From Acidobacteriota bacterium (GTDB lineage: Bacteria > Acidobacteriota > Terriglobia > Terriglobales > Acidobacteriaceae), in the NCBI GenBank assembly GCA_003010405.1, contig PJLO01000006.1, forward strand, positions 287,034-351,033: a stretch of 64,000 bases of DNA, in the 5' to 3' direction. Under the pieces are notes generated by a model. That model had not been told where the DNA came from. It ran no database searches and saw nothing but the letters and a program-made list of their open reading frames with translations. The translations under genes and the position numbers were made by a program. Below are positions 44,316-55,148 of the stretch, one piece after another. How positions within the stretch are numbered: position 1 is the first letter of the stretch; every line of letters starts with the position of its first letter.

Positions 44316-47300
44316 TTGAGCTTAGATTTTCCTGCAGAGCGGATGCACACCTCAAACTTCAATTCCGATGTCCGTGCCGCGGATGATTCGCTGAACATCT
44401 TTCATCCCGCAGTCCGGCAGTGGTTCTCCTCCAGATTCCGATCTCCTACCCTGGCACAGCAGTTGAGCTGGCCGGTTATTGCACGGGGGGAATCGACGCT
44501 GCTATTAGCTCCAACGGGCAGCGGAAAGACCCTTGCCGCATTCCTATGGTGTTTGAATCGCACGATGTTTTCGCCTCCTCCGTCGAAGATTGAGCGCTGT
44601 CGCGTGCTCTATATATCACCCCTCAAAGCTCTGGCCGTGGACGTGGAGCGGAACCTGCAAACTCCGCTGAAGGGTATTGCGGAACTGGCCACAGAGCGCG
44701 GAGACGACTTCCATCGGCCCACGGTCTTTGTACGTACGGGAGACACCCCGCCGGGGGAGCGTAGCCGCTTTCAGCGCTTGCCCGCCGACATCTTGATTAC
44801 TACGCCGGAGTCTCTCTACCTGCTTCTTACATCGAATTCGCGCAAAGGATTGCGCTCAGTTGAGACAGTGATCGTCGATGAGATTCACGCGCTTGTGCCG
44901 AACAAGCGTGGAGCTCATCTGACGCTTTCGCTGGAGCGGTTGGAGCGCTTATGCGGTGGGAAGTTGCAGCGCATTGGCCTTTCGGCAACGCAGCGCCCGC
45001 TGCAGGAAGTGGCGCGTTTTCTGGCTGGAGTGGAAGGCCTGAGAGAGCTAGGCGATCTGAAAAATTCGTCGCAGAAAACGGTGGCGGATTGTGAGCATGA
45101 GGCTTCGAGGCAGGTGCGGCATCGCCCGATCACGGTTCTGGACGCAAGCGCGCCCAAACAGTTGGAACTGAGCGTGCGAGTGCCTGTGGAGGACATGTCC
45201 AGGCTCGGTGGGGAAGCGCAAGGACAAGGTGGGCGGTCCATCTGGACTTCGATCCATCCGGAATTGCTCGAATTAGTGCGCAGCCACGAATCCACGCTGA
45301 TATTTGTGAACAACCGGCGTTTATCTGAACGCATATCAGGTGCACTGAACGATCTCGCCGGGGAGACGCTGGTCCTGGCGCATCATGGCAGCGTCGCACC
45401 GGCGCAGCGCAAAGAGATTGAAGAACGGCTGAAGAGAGGCGAGATCAAGGGACTGGTCGCGACCTCGTCACTAGAGCTTGGGATCGATATGGGAGCAATC
45501 GACCTGGTCGTGCAGATTGAGGCTCCGCCATCTGTCGCCAGTGGAATGCAGCGTATCGGGCGCGGAGGACATCATGTGGGCGGCGTCAGCAATGGAATCA
45601 TCTTTCCGAAATTTCGCGGCGACCTGCTGGCCTGCGCCGCGGCTTCGCGTGCAATGCGGGACGGGCTGGTGGAGGCCGTGCGTTATCCGCGTAATCCGCT
45701 CGATGTGCTTGCACAGCAGGTAGTGGCCTCGGTGGCCCTGGAGCCGATGACGACAGGTGAACTGTTCGAACTTCTTCGCCGCGCCGCGCCGTTTGCCTCG
45801 TTCACGCGCGAATCGTTTGAAAGCGTACTTGATCTGCTCTCGGGGCGTTATCCCTCGGATGAGTTTGCGGAATTGCGGCCTCGCATTACCTGGGATCGCA
45901 GTACGAATCTGCTGACGCCCCGCGAAGCGGCCAAGCGGATTGCGATCATGAATGGCGGGACGATTCCGGATCGCGGTCTCTACGGAGTGTATCTGGCCGA
46001 CGCAGCGAAGCCGACTCGTCTGGGTGAACTGGACGAGGAGATGGTGTTTGAGAGCAAGCCCGGGGAGACTATCGTCCTTGGAGCAACAACATGGCGCATT
46101 GCGGAGATCACGCATGACCGGGTACTCGTGTTGCCCGCCCCGGGAGAGCCCGGCAAGATGCCCTTCTGGCATGGTGACAGCAATGGACGCCCGGCGGAAT
46201 TTGGACAGCGCATTGGGGCGCTTACCCGCGAGTTGCTGCTCATGCCCGCCCCGGCAGCTTATACGCGACTGATGGAAGAGCACACCCTGGAGCCGAACGC
46301 CGCGGAAAACCTGTTACGTTTTCTCAAGGATCAGCAGACGGCCACGGGGATCGCTCCCGGAGACGAGGACATTCTGATTGAGCGCTGTCGAGATGAGCTT
46401 GGCGATTGGCGAATATGCGTGCTCTCGCCCTATGGCAGCCGGGTCCACGCTCCCTGGTGCATGGCAGTGGCAGCATCTCTGCGCGAGGAACTGGGCATGG
46501 AACCGGAAACGATGTGGGCTGATGATGGCTTTGTGATCCGGTTGCCGGAGAGCGATCGCGCGCTGGAGCCTGCCGAACTGTTACCGCCTTCAGCTTCGAT
46601 TCACGACAAGGTGATGCGCCAGGTCGGTTCGACATCGCTTTTTGCCGCTCGATTCCGCGAAAACGCGACACGCGCTCTTCTGCTGCCGTGTCGCCGGTTC
46701 GGAGTTCGTACACCACTCTGGCAGCAGCGCAAGCGCGCCGCCGACCTGCTCAGCGTAGCCTCGCGACACTGTTCGTTTCCAATATTGCTGGAAACTTATC
46801 GCGAATGCATCCGCGATATCTTCGATCTTCCGGCGCTGACCGACATTCTGCGACGCATTGAGCGCGGCGCAATTCGCGTGACCACGGTAGACTCGGCCAA
46901 GCCTTCGCCATTTGCAGCCTCGCTGCTGTTTGGTTATGTTGCCAACTACATCTACGACGGCGATGCCCCACTGGCAGAGCGCCGGGCACAGGCGCTATCC
47001 ATTGATCAGGCACAACTTCAGGAATTACTGGGTGACGCGGATTATCGCGAGCTTCTGAATGACTCCGTGCTGCACGAGGTTGAAGGGCAGTTGCAGTTGC
47101 TGGGTGCCGAACATGCTGTGCGCCCTGCAGATGGAATACACGACCTGTTGCTCAGGCTTGGTGATTTGAACAGGGATGGGCTGCATGCGCGTTGCGCCAG
47201 CGAGGAAGTTTTTGCGAAGGTTGAGTCGCTCGTGCAATCGCGAAGAGTGCTGCAACTTGCGGTTGGAGGAGAGCCGCGCTACATCGCGGTAGAACATGCA

Positions 47301-49025
47301 GCGCAATATCATGATGCGCTTGGGGCTCCTTTGCCGAAAGAGCTGCCCGCGATATGGAGGCAGTCGCAGCCCGAGCCGTTGCTCGAATTGCTGAGCCGAT
47401 ATTCGCGAACTCACGGGCCGTTTACTCTGGATGACCTGTGGCGCGACTACGAGATTCCAAAAGCCGCCGCAGAAGCTCCGCTAGCGGAACTGCTGAGAAG
47501 GGGAAGGCTTCTTGAAGGCGAGTTCCGGCCCGGTGGCGTGCATCGCGAGTGGGTTCATCCGGAGGTCTTGCAGCAGCTACGGCGCAAGACGCTGGCGAGA
47601 TTGCGGCGCGAAGTCGAACCGCTTGACCCCAGCGTGCTAGGCGCGTTTCTGCCACGTTGGCAGGGCGTAGGCAGTAAACGGCGCGGGTTGGACGCGCTGC
47701 TGGACGCAATAGAAACTCTGCAAGGACTGCCGCTTCCTGTTTCCGAATGGGAACGTGAGATACTGCCCGCACGCATCAAGGATTATGATCCTGGCGGTCT
47801 GGACACTTTGATGACCGCTGGAGAAATTGTGTGGGTTGGGCATGGTCAACTTGGCGAGCACGATGGACGAGTCGCGCTGTATCTGGCTGAAAGCTTGCCA
47901 ACGCTTTTGCCTCCGATGCAAGTGATGCCGGAAGCAGAGGGGCGTAGGCAAGCGATCTGTGCGTTTCTGGCTGACCAGGGTGCGTCGTTCTTCACCGCAA
48001 TCCATGAAGCTGCCGGGGGAGGTTTTCCGGGGACAACGAGCGACGCTCTTTGGGATCTTGCGTGGCAGGGATTGGTAACCAATGACACGTTTCATTCGCT
48101 TCGCAGCTTTGTTCGGCGGGAACGCGAAGGACGCGCACGGCGTTACAGTGGGTCGGAACGCCCAGGGTCGGCAGAGTATCTCAAGCAATTTCGCGCACGA
48201 TCCAAGGGCGGCGCCATCGCGCAGGGACGGTGGTCTCTGGTTCGATCACGATTTAAGAATGAACTGAGTATGTCGCAGAACCTTTCTCAAAACGCGCCGC
48301 AAAACGTGACACAAAACGTAACCCAGTGGAGCATCAACATGGCTCAACAACTGCTGCTTCGCTACGGCGTGGTGATGCGGGAAACCGCAGCGGCCGAGGA
48401 CCTGCCGGGAGGTTTTAGCGCAATTTACCCTGCGCTGCGTCAAATGGAGGATCGGGGCTGGATTCGGCGTGGAATGTTTATTTCCGGTCTGGGAGGATCA
48501 CAGTTTGCAGCTTTGGTTGCGGTAGAGTCGCTGCGCTCGCTGAGGTCTCAGGCAAAGAAAACGGTAGCGACGCTGGCCGCGGTGGACCCGGCAAATCCCT
48601 ATGGCAATCTTCTTCCGTGGCCCAGGCTGGCGGAAACCCGTGATGACACGCAGGAACCACACGGAATGTCGCGCACGAGCGGTGCAAATGTGTTGCTCAT
48701 CAATGGCGACCTAGTGGCGTTCTTCCGTCGTGGCAATCCTTCATTGAAACTTTGGATTCCAGCGGCGCAGCCCGAGCAAACTGAATACGCACGCGCCGCC
48801 GCACGCGAACTTGCTCGGGTCGCCTTGCAACGGCAAGGCTCGCACTCAGGATTACTCATCTCAGAGATCAATGCGAAGCCCGCGGGTGAGCACTTCTTTG
48901 GAAAATTTCTGGAGGAAGCGGGTTTTACATTGACTGCGCTGGGCTATATGTTGCATGGTCGCAAATTCGATCTACCGCTCGATTCAGAAACTGACGATAA
49001 TGCGGATTCGTATCTGGCAGGGTGA
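44316..49025 (+). CDS. lhr: Lhr-type large ATP-dependent helicase
   Basis: 1569 residues, one of the largest bacterial helicases, a 3'-5' translocase linked to DNA repair. Superfamily 2 motifs: LLAPTGSGKTLAAFL (motif I), DEIHALVPNKRG (motif II), IGLSATQRP (III), SSLELGIDMGAIDLV (V) and QRIGRGGHHVGG (VI). After the helicase core (to about 440) come the winged-helix and Lhr-core extension and a C-terminal DUF-type part of about 700 residues, as in mycobacterial and E. coli Lhr. Unusual: a Gln/Asn repeat SQNLSQNAPQNVTQNVTQ near residue 1320. Start TTG 44316 is tentative; ATG 44343 is the alternative. Confidence 0.93.
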   Translation: MSLDFPAERMHTSNFNSDVRAADDSLNIFHPAVRQWFSSRFRSPTLAQQLSWPVIARGESTLLLAPTGSGKTLAAFLWCLNRTMFSPPPSKIERCRVLYISPLKALAVDVERNLQTPLKGIAELATERGDDFHRPTVFVRTGDTPPGERSRFQRLPADILITTPESLYLLLTSNSRKGLRSVETVIVDEIHALVPNKRGAHLTLSLERLERLCGGKLQRIGLSATQRPLQEVARFLAGVEGLRELGDLKNSSQKTVADCEHEASRQVRHRPITVLDASAPKQLELSVRVPVEDMSRLGGEAQGQGGRSIWTSIHPELLELVRSHESTLIFVNNRRLSERISGALNDLAGETLVLAHHGSVAPAQRKEIEERLKRGEIKGLVATSSLELGIDMGAIDLVVQIEAPPSVASGMQRIGRGGHHVGGVSNGIIFPKFRGDLLACAAASRAMRDGLVEAVRYPRNPLDVLAQQVVASVALEPMTTGELFELLRRAAPFASFTRESFESVLDLLSGRYPSDEFAELRPRITWDRSTNLLTPREAAKRIAIMNGGTIPDRGLYGVYLADAAKPTRLGELDEEMVFESKPGETIVLGATTWRIAEITHDRVLVLPAPGEPGKMPFWHGDSNGRPAEFGQRIGALTRELLLMPAPAAYTRLMEEHTLEPNAAENLLRFLKDQQTATGIAPGDEDILIERCRDELGDWRICVLSPYGSRVHAPWCMAVAASLREELGMEPETMWADDGFVIRLPESDRALEPAELLPPSASIHDKVMRQVGSTSLFAARFRENATRALLLPCRRFGVRTPLWQQRKRAADLLSVASRHCSFPILLETYRECIRDIFDLPALTDILRRIERGAIRVTTVDSAKPSPFAASLLFGYVANYIYDGDAPLAERRAQALSIDQAQLQELLGDADYRELLNDSVLHEVEGQLQLLGAEHAVRPADGIHDLLLRLGDLNRDGLHARCASEEVFAKVESLVQSRRVLQLAVGGEPRYIAVEHAAQYHDALGAPLPKELPAIWRQSQPEPLLELLSRYSRTHGPFTLDDLWRDYEIPKAAAEAPLAELLRRGRLLEGEFRPGGVHREWVHPEVLQQLRRKTLARLRREVEPLDPSVLGAFLPRWQGVGSKRRGLDALLDAIETLQGLPLPVSEWEREILPARIKDYDPGGLDTLMTAGEIVWVGHGQLGEHDGRVALYLAESLPTLLPPMQVMPEAEGRRQAICAFLADQGASFFTAIHEAAGGGFPGTTSDALWDLAWQGLVTNDTFHSLRSFVRREREGRARRYSGSERPGSAEYLKQFRARSKGGAIAQGRWSLVRSRFKNELSMSQNLSQNAPQNVTQNVTQWSINMAQQLLLRYGVVMRETAAAEDLPGGFSAIYPALRQMEDRGWIRRGMFISGLGGSQFAALVAVESLRSLRSQAKKTVATLAAVDPANPYGNLLPWPRLAETRDDTQEPHGMSRTSGANVLLINGDLVAFFRRGNPSLKLWIPAAQPEQTEYARAAARELARVALQRQGSHSGLLISEINAKPAGEHFFGKFLEEAGFTLTALGYMLHGRKFDLPLDSETDDNADSYLAG

Positions 49026-49126
49026 GTAGAATGCGAGTGCGTCGACCTTTGAATCGTGTCATCCGATATCGGAATCTTTCATAAATTAGGGTGTACACTG
49101 CGGTCACGAATCGAACGGGGGAAAGC

Positions 49127-50581
49127 ATGTCTTCAACCATCTCCGGGACTAAGCCTGCACAGTTTGGTGTGATCGGTCTAGGTGTCATGGGCCAGAACCT
49201 TGCACTGAACATTGAAGATCACGGACAGAGTGTTGCGGTCTGGAACCTTGAGCCCGAGTGGGTACAGCGTTTTGTTTCGGCAAACGAAGGAAAACGAATC
49301 GTTGGCAATGTGGATCTTGCGAAATTCGTGAGTTCGCTGGAGCGCCCCCGGCGAATGTTGATGATGATCAAGGCCGGCGATCCGGTGGATCAGATGCTTG
49401 GCCGGATTGCACCCCTACTGGATGAAGGCGACATACTGATTGACGGCGGAAACTCCTTCTTCAAGGACACTCAGCGGCGCGAAGCCGCGATGAGAGCGCG
49501 TGGGCTGAACTTCTTTGGAATGGGTGTCTCTGGCGGAGAGGAGGGCGCGCGCAATGGTCCTTCTTTAATGCCGGGCGGGGATGAGGGTGCCTACAAACAC
49601 GTGCAACAAACGCTGGAGTCTATCGCCGCGAAGACCTCTTCGGGGCCGTGCGTGACTTACGTGGGCGCTGACGGCGCGGGCCACTTCGTGAAGATGGTTC
49701 ACAACGGAATTGAGTACGGGGACATGCAGTTGATTGCCGAGGCTTACGATCTGTTGCGTCGCGCCCTCGGTCTTTCGGCTCGAGGAGTTGCCAGGGTTTT
49801 TGCGGATTGGAATCGCGGTCCGCTGGCCTCTTACTTGATCGAGATCAGCGCGGCGATTTTGACGGCGATTGATCCTGAAACGCACAAGCCGCTCGTGGAC
49901 GTGATTCTCGACAAGGCCGGGCAGAAGGGAACAGGGAAGTGGACGGCGCAAATTGCGCTCGATCTAGGAGTCCCAATCCCGACGATCTCTGCCGCGCTGG
50001 ATGGACGATCTCTCTCCAGCATGAAGGACGAACGCCTCATCGCCAGTGCACAGTACCGACGCAGTCCCGCCGGTTACAGTGGAGACCGGGCGGAACTCAT
50101 TGCGGCTATCGGTGGCGCGCTTTATGCGAGTAAGATTTGCTCTTATGCCCAGGGCATGAGTCTGATTGCCGCTGGAGCGCGGGAGTGGAACTGGAAAATA
50201 AATCTGCGGGAGATTGCACGTATCTGGAAGGGCGGCTGCATCATTCGGGCGCTGTTGCTGGACCCGATTATGCAGGCCTTCGAACGGCAACCCGCGTTAA
50301 CAAACCTGCTTCTGGACGCCGATCTTAAGGCGCGGATCAATGCCGCGATACCGGCCTGGCGGGAGGTCGTGAGTTTGGCCGCACTGCTCGGAATTCCGGC
50401 TCCGGCTTTTTCCGCATCGCTCGCTTACTTTGACGCGTATACGGCGGCGCAGCTTCCGCAGAATCTTACCCAGGCGCAACGTGACTTTTTTGGCGCGCAC
50501 ACATACCAACGTGCCGATCGTCCCGAAGCCGGATTTGTGCACTCGGATTGGAATTCGCTGATCGACAGGAGCCTCCTATGA
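49127..50581 (+). CDS. gnd: 6-phosphogluconate dehydrogenase (decarboxylating)
   Basis: 484 residues from ATG 49127, which has GGGGGAAAGC ahead. Oxidises 6-phosphogluconate to ribulose 5-phosphate with NADP. N-terminal [17 protein letters not shown] (nucleotide binding), [14 protein letters not shown], the substrate-binding [35 protein letters not shown] with the catalytic Lys, and a helical C-terminus with [14 protein letters not shown] and [13 protein letters not shown]. The stop overlaps the zwf start (ATGA), so the two are translationally coupled. Confidence 0.97.
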   Translation: MSSTISGTKPAQFGVIGLGVMGQNLALNIEDHGQSVAVWNLEPEWVQRFVSANEGKRIVGNVDLAKFVSSLERPRRMLMMIKAGDPVDQMLGRIAPLLDEGDILIDGGNSFFKDTQRREAAMRARGLNFFGMGVSGGEEGARNGPSLMPGGDEGAYKHVQQTLESIAAKTSSGPCVTYVGADGAGHFVKMVHNGIEYGDMQLIAEAYDLLRRALGLSARGVARVFADWNRGPLASYLIEISAAILTAIDPETHKPLVDVILDKAGQKGTGKWTAQIALDLGVPIPTISAALDGRSLSSMKDERLIASAQYRRSPAGYSGDRAELIAAIGGALYASKICSYAQGMSLIAAGAREWNWKINLREIARIWKGGCIIRALLLDPIMQAFERQPALTNLLLDADLKARINAAIPAWREVVSLAALLGIPAPAFSASLAYFDAYTAAQLPQNLTQAQRDFFGAHTYQRADRPEAGFVHSDWNSLIDRSLL

Positions 50582-52143
50582 CGCCCGTGATCGAAGCTGA
50601 AGTTGAACAGAAACTCGAGCGTCCCGCTCTGCCCAAGGCGGATCCCTGTACGGTGGTGATTTTTGGAGCCAGTGGAGATCTTACCCGCCGCAAGTTGATT
50701 CCTGCTCTGTACGATCTTTGCGGTGTGGGGTGCATGAGCGCTTGTTTTCAAGTAGTTGGTACTGGACGAACGCACATGACCGATGCGCAGTTTCGCGATG
50801 CCATGAAGGCATCGGCGATAACGTCGAAGGATGTTCGCGAATTCAACGAAGAGACGTGGAAGAGGTTTGCGCCGCGTTTACGATACTTCGTGGGCGATCC
50901 GGCTAAGATCGGTTTCTATGCTGAGCTTCGCTCATTTCTGGAACAGATGCAGCGCGAGGGCTCCAGCGCAAACGTGCTCTTTTACGTCTCAACTCCCGCA
51001 TCTTTCGCGGGAGAAATTATCTCGGGTTTGCAATCGGCTCAACTCAATCAGCGCGAGGGCGGCTGGTCGCGAATCATTCTTGAAAAGCCTTTTGGACGCG
51101 ATCTGGAATCCGCTAGAGCCTTGAACGATGCTGTGCTCAAGGTTTTCGATGAGAAGAACATCTATCGCATTGATCATTATCTCGGGAAAGAGACAGTACA
51201 GAACATTCTGGTCTTTCGCTTTGCAAACTCCATCTTCGAGCCGGTGTGGAATCGGAACTATGTGGAGTACGTTGAGATTACCGCGGCGGAAACGCTCGGA
51301 GTTGAGCGGCGTGCTTCGTTTTACGAAGAGACCGGCGCACTGCGTGACATGGTGGCAAACCATCTGCTTCAACTGGTGGCGCTCACCGCAATGGAGCCTC
51401 CGGTTGCGTTTGATGCGGACTCGGTACGAGAACAGAAGGTGCAAGTCTTTCGAAGCATTCGTCCCATGACGGTGGAAGAAGTGGCGGCAAATACTGTGCG
51501 CGGGCAATATGGGCCGGGACGAATCGGCGGCGTCGAGGTTCCAGGGTACCGTCAGGAGCCAGGCGTGAACCCCGAATCGAACACAGAAACCTTTGCCGCA
51601 GTTCGATTGCAGGTGGAAAATTGGCGTTGGGCAGGGGTGCCGTTCTATCTCCGCACCGGGAAGCGTTTGGCGGACAATGTTACGGAGATTAAGGTGCACT
51701 TCAAGCGCACTCCGCAGGCGCTGTTTGCGGGGACGGGCGTGCGAAGCTTTGGCCCTAACAGTGTCAGTTTGCGCATTCAGCCCGATGAAGGTATCTCGGT
51801 TTCTTTTGGCGCCAAGCGGCCCGGAACTTACATGAGCACCGTTCCCGTTCTGGCAAAATTTTCTTACGCAGACGCATTTGGCGGTAACACGCCAGTCGCT
51901 TATGAAACGTTAATTCTGGATGCGATGCGGGGAGATGCTACGCTTTTCACCCGGCGCGACGAGGTCGAGGCGGAGTGGAAAATCATTACGCCGATTGAAG
52001 AAGCCTGGGCGCAACTTCCTTCACCACAATTTCCGAATTATACCGCCGGTTCTGAAGGTCCAGAGCTGGCAGGCAACTTACTTAAGGCTTCGGGCCATCG
52101 ATGGATGTTGATGCTGAAGAAGGAGGCTGCTAATGCCGACTGA
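50578..52143 (+). CDS. zwf: Glucose-6-phosphate 1-dehydrogenase
   Basis: 521 residues from the ATG that overlaps the gnd stop, with ACAGGAGCC ahead. First step of the oxidative pentose phosphate pathway. Cofactor loop [20 protein letters not shown], the signature [15 protein letters not shown] with the catalytic His, [11 protein letters not shown], and [13 protein letters not shown]. Slightly longer than usual at the N-terminus. Second gene of the gnd-zwf-pgl operon; its end overlaps pgl by 11 bases. Confidence 0.97.
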   Translation: MTPVIEAEVEQKLERPALPKADPCTVVIFGASGDLTRRKLIPALYDLCGVGCMSACFQVVGTGRTHMTDAQFRDAMKASAITSKDVREFNEETWKRFAPRLRYFVGDPAKIGFYAELRSFLEQMQREGSSANVLFYVSTPASFAGEIISGLQSAQLNQREGGWSRIILEKPFGRDLESARALNDAVLKVFDEKNIYRIDHYLGKETVQNILVFRFANSIFEPVWNRNYVEYVEITAAETLGVERRASFYEETGALRDMVANHLLQLVALTAMEPPVAFDADSVREQKVQVFRSIRPMTVEEVAANTVRGQYGPGRIGGVEVPGYRQEPGVNPESNTETFAAVRLQVENWRWAGVPFYLRTGKRLADNVTEIKVHFKRTPQALFAGTGVRSFGPNSVSLRIQPDEGISVSFGAKRPGTYMSTVPVLAKFSYADAFGGNTPVAYETLILDAMRGDATLFTRRDEVEAEWKIITPIEEAWAQLPSPQFPNYTAGSEGPELAGNLLKASGHRWMLMLKKEAANAD

Positions 52144-52900
52144 GCGCTTCCATCTGGCTGGAGCTGAAATTCTCGTTGGGGCGGACGTTGAGGAGACGGT
52201 TCGCATTGCCGCCGGACAGTTTGCAGCGCTCACGCGAAAGATTGCCGCCGAGGGTCGCGCCGTTAATGTCGCCCTTTCCGGGGGCAATACACCGCGGCCT
52301 CTCTTTCAGGCGCTTGCCGCCGATCCCTTCGCGGGGCTTATTCCTTGGGACTCGCTGCAATTCTTCTGGGGTGACGAGCGTAACGTTCCTCCGGGCTCCC
52401 CGGATAGCAATTATTCCATGGCTCGCGAACTTCTTCTCTCGAAGGTTCCCGTGCCTCAGGCAAACATTCACCGCATTCCTACAGGGAATGGCACCGCGAT
52501 CGAAGCAGCCGATCTTTACGAGCGGACATTGCGGGAGTTGGTGCCCCGGTCCGGCGGCCTGCCCCGGTTTGACTACAATCTGCTTGGCCTGGGTTTGAAT
52601 GGACATACGGCTTCGCTTTTCCCCGGCCGCCCCTCGCTTCACGAGCAACAACGCCTGGTTGTGGCCGATCACGTTGACCAGGTCAATTCGTGGCGAGTGA
52701 CTCTCACTCCCCCTGTTCTCAACAACGCCGCACAGATTACGTTTTTCGTACTTGGGGAAGAGAAGGCCGATGCTGTGAAGAAGGTGCTCGAAGGTTCCCG
52801 TGACCACGAAAGAATCCCCGCCCAGCTCATCGCACCCAGAGATGGAACGCTGACCTGGATACTCGACTCGGCCGCAGCCAGTCAGTTGACCCGAGCCTGA
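52133..52900 (+). CDS. pgl: 6-phosphogluconolactonase
   Basis: 255 residues, of the DevB/SOL type. Hydrolyses 6-phosphogluconolactone, the zwf product. Motifs: [38 protein letters not shown] and [16 protein letters not shown] with the catalytic His. The start ATG at 52133 lies inside zwf with GAAGGAGGC ahead. With gnd and zwf this completes the oxidative branch in one operon, in the order third-first-second enzyme. Confidence 0.97.
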   Translation: MPTERFHLAGAEILVGADVEETVRIAAGQFAALTRKIAAEGRAVNVALSGGNTPRPLFQALAADPFAGLIPWDSLQFFWGDERNVPPGSPDSNYSMARELLLSKVPVPQANIHRIPTGNGTAIEAADLYERTLRELVPRSGGLPRFDYNLLGLGLNGHTASLFPGRPSLHEQQRLVVADHVDQVNSWRVTLTPPVLNNAAQITFFVLGEEKADAVKKVLEGSRDHERIPAQLIAPRDGTLTWILDSAAASQLTRA

Positions 52901-52959
52901 GTCAGGCGGCAAAGAGCTGATTCAACGTCCAGAATTCCACAGTTTTCCTATGCGCGTGT

Positions 52960-52989
52960 TTGACGTTCGGGTTCTTGGCTGATTACAAT
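52960..52989 (+). promoter_or_regulatory. Sigma-70-type promoter of tRNA-Asn
   Basis: TTGACG (52960-52965), 18-base spacer, TACAAT (52984-52989). Transcription would start near 52996, about 35 bases before the tRNA. Confidence 0.6.
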
Positions 52990-53029
52990 TGGATTGTTGG
53001 TTAAGACAAGGCGCGCCAGTGCCACAACA

Positions 53030-53113
<84 letters not shown>

Positions 53114-53115
53114 TA

Positions 53116-54333
53116 TCAGTTAGACCGTCCCTTTGCAGATGATGATTCTAATACCGGGGGAAATACCGAGGACTCCCCTTCAATTCCGTTTCCGCTGATG
53201 CTCTCCACCGCTCCCCGCAGTTCATTCAAAGAGAAGTGCCCATAGCGGGCGGCCATGCGTACCATCGTGGCCGGGCTCCACCCTACAATCTTGGCAACCT
53301 TGGCAATGGGTATTCCCGCGTTCAGCATCCGGGATACTGCCGTGTGCCTCAGATCGTGGAATCGGCAGACCAGCGGCGGAATCGTTTCTTCGCAGTCCGT
53401 CTCTTCGGTGCCCGTTTCATCGGGGATGCCTTTCAGAATCCTTCCCGCTCTGAGCTTGGCAGCTTCCCATGCTTCCTTGATGCTCCCGATGGGCTTGGAA
53501 GGATCAACGTCATAAGCCTTCGCGCAGAATTTATCGCCAGCGGCCCCGTAGCGCTCTGCTGGGAAGACATAGTGCTCTGGCTTACGCTCTGGGAAGTGCG
53601 TAGCCCAGAAGCTCATTGCGGCCACTGCGCGCTGGCTCAGGGGAATGATGCGGCCCGTGCCCGACGGCGTCTTATCTTTGCCGAACTTGAGGCAGCGGTT
53701 GTCAAAATCGACGCTGCCCCATTGAAGGGTTCGAATCACGCCGTACCGTGCCCCGGTCTCGATCGCCAAAGTGACGAATGGAACCAGAGATCGGGAGCGG
53801 GACATTCCGCAAGCCTGTAGTAGCGCGGTTTCCTCTTCCGGCATAATGGCCCGCCCTATGTCATCGCGCGTTGCCAGCATCTTCACGTCGGGCTGCAAGC
53901 GTGCCCAATGGCCGGAGCGTTTCAGAATCGCCCGGAGAGTCCCTATCTCCAGATTGACCGTCTTGGGGGCCGCGTCGTCGTCAACCCGTTTCTGCTGGTA
54001 TCGTGCAATGTCACGCGCATCAATGTCGCACACCAGCTTGCGGCCTAACTCCGGCAGAAGATGGGCAAGATTTGCCTTCTCAATCATCACGGAACGTGGT
54101 GCGAGCGTGGCCTTCTTTAAGTCCAGCCATTCATCCGACGCAACGGAAAGCAAGCGCGGAGCCTGAGCCTTGCGAATCCCCGCGCTGCCATCCCGGAGGG
54201 CTTGCTTCCGCTTCGCTTCAACCTCACGGGCGCGGGTGATGGAAGTCATGCCCGTCGATTCGCGGATGCGCTGCCCGTGGAACATGAAGTCCATTGTCCA
54301 GACTTTAGAACCTTTGTAGTGATAAAGGCTCAT
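53116..54333 (-). CDS. Tyrosine recombinase (integrase)
   Basis: 405 residues. N-terminal Arm-type beta domain (YHYKGSKVWTMDFMFHGQRI), a core-binding helical domain (about 60-150) and the catalytic domain with Arg196 (IETGARYGVIRTLQW), the HDLRHTA box at 326-332, Trp352 (GWSP) and the nucleophile Tyr364 in AARYGHFS. All catalytic residues are present, so it should be active. The stop lies next to the att repeat, as in other tRNA-targeting elements; its last codons contain a pair of repeats that also occur near the right end. The start overlaps the upstream gene's stop (ATGA). Confidence 0.95.
   Translation of the reverse strand: MSLYHYKGSKVWTMDFMFHGQRIRESTGMTSITRAREVEAKRKQALRDGSAGIRKAQAPRLLSVASDEWLDLKKATLAPRSVMIEKANLAHLLPELGRKLVCDIDARDIARYQQKRVDDDAAPKTVNLEIGTLRAILKRSGHWARLQPDVKMLATRDDIGRAIMPEEETALLQACGMSRSRSLVPFVTLAIETGARYGVIRTLQWGSVDFDNRCLKFGKDKTPSGTGRIIPLSQRAVAAMSFWATHFPERKPEHYVFPAERYGAAGDKFCAKAYDVDPSKPIGSIKEAWEAAKLRAGRILKGIPDETGTEETDCEETIPPLVCRFHDLRHTAVSRMLNAGIPIAKVAKIVGWSPATMVRMAARYGHFSLNELRGAVESISGNGIEGESSVFPPVLESSSAKGRSN
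53152..53173 (+). promoter_or_regulatory. Candidate integrase arm sites, left end
   Basis: Two copies of TACCG(G/A)GGA at 53152 and 53164 (12 bases apart), inside the last codons of the integrase gene and 38 bases from the att repeat. They match the pair at the other end in sequence, direction and spacing. Confidence 0.4.
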
Positions 54334-55088
54334 AGTTTTTTATCCTCCAGTGGTGATTGAAGTTCCCCGTTGTTTACTGCTCGGGTCAGAAATTTTGATG
54401 TAATATCCGGCTCTTTGCGTGTCACCCACGTTTTCCAATCAAGACGGGTGTGCCCATGCTCGATCCATTTATCGGCTGCTTTTTGGGCACGTCGTAGCTT
54501 GTCTGCATGCTCATTGTCGCGTCTCTTGCGTGTCGCGGCGAGAGCTGTACTGCGTGTTCCACAACTGCGTGAACAGTACAGCTTGTTCCTTACCGATCCA
54601 CGAATGTAGTATTTTCCGCAGCGAGCACAGGGGCCAGCAAGTCTGTCACATTCGGGATTTAGGAGGAATTCTATGAACAGGCGGAGGGCTTCTTTCCTTG
54701 GAGTTTGACCGGGCCTCCCATTGTGCCTGATAGCCGCTCCGGCCCCTGGCACCCCGACTAACTGGGTAGCCATGTTCGCCCAATATTCATTAATTTCCCT
54801 CCATAACTTGCATTGATGATTGATGGCGTCTGGTCCAGACAACCGCCAGACCCGATAGAACTCATGGAGTATCGTGGGTGTTTCTGCATGCCTCCGCTGT
54901 AAAGCCTTACTTTCATCTTCGCCAAGCACTTGTTCTGGGGGAAAAATCCCATTCATGGCGTTCACAAATTTCTTCAGCTCATAGCGTGGGCGGTTCGTTA
55001 TGGGAACGTATCTCCCGGTGTATAACGCGCGTTTGCGACGGGGTGTCATCTCATGAATAACGATAGCACGTGACACAAGATAACGCAT
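54330..55088 (-). CDS. Zinc-finger protein (CGNR-like) upstream of integrase
   Basis: 252 residues at most; ATG 55049 (MTPRRKRALYTG) is another start. The C-terminal half has a CxxC-x-n-YCSxxC finger: CARCGKYYIRGSVRNKLYC then SRSCG, like the CGNR zinc finger of bacterial transcription factors, followed by a basic helical tail (ATRKRRDNEHADKLRRAQ). The N-terminal part is unfamiliar. Because it overlaps the integrase by four bases it is probably co-transcribed and may control integration or excision, which is inference. Confidence 0.7.
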   Translation of the reverse strand: MRYLVSRAIVIHEMTPRRKRALYTGRYVPITNRPRYELKKFVNAMNGIFPPEQVLGEDESKALQRRHAETPTILHEFYRVWRLSGPDAINHQCKLWREINEYWANMATQLVGVPGAGAAIRHNGRPGQTPRKEALRLFIEFLLNPECDRLAGPCARCGKYYIRGSVRNKLYCSRSCGTRSTALAATRKRRDNEHADKLRRAQKAADKWIEHGHTRLDWKTWVTRKEPDITSKFLTRAVNNGELQSPLEDKKL

Positions 55089-55148
55089 AACAATAACTAT
55101 TGATCTTCAATTCAAGCCATCGCACACTCGTAATCATTGGAGGCCACA

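Noticed and set aside
44330..48250. Numerous long antisense ORFs under lhr
   Set aside because: All lie within the helicase gene and show no independent signals.
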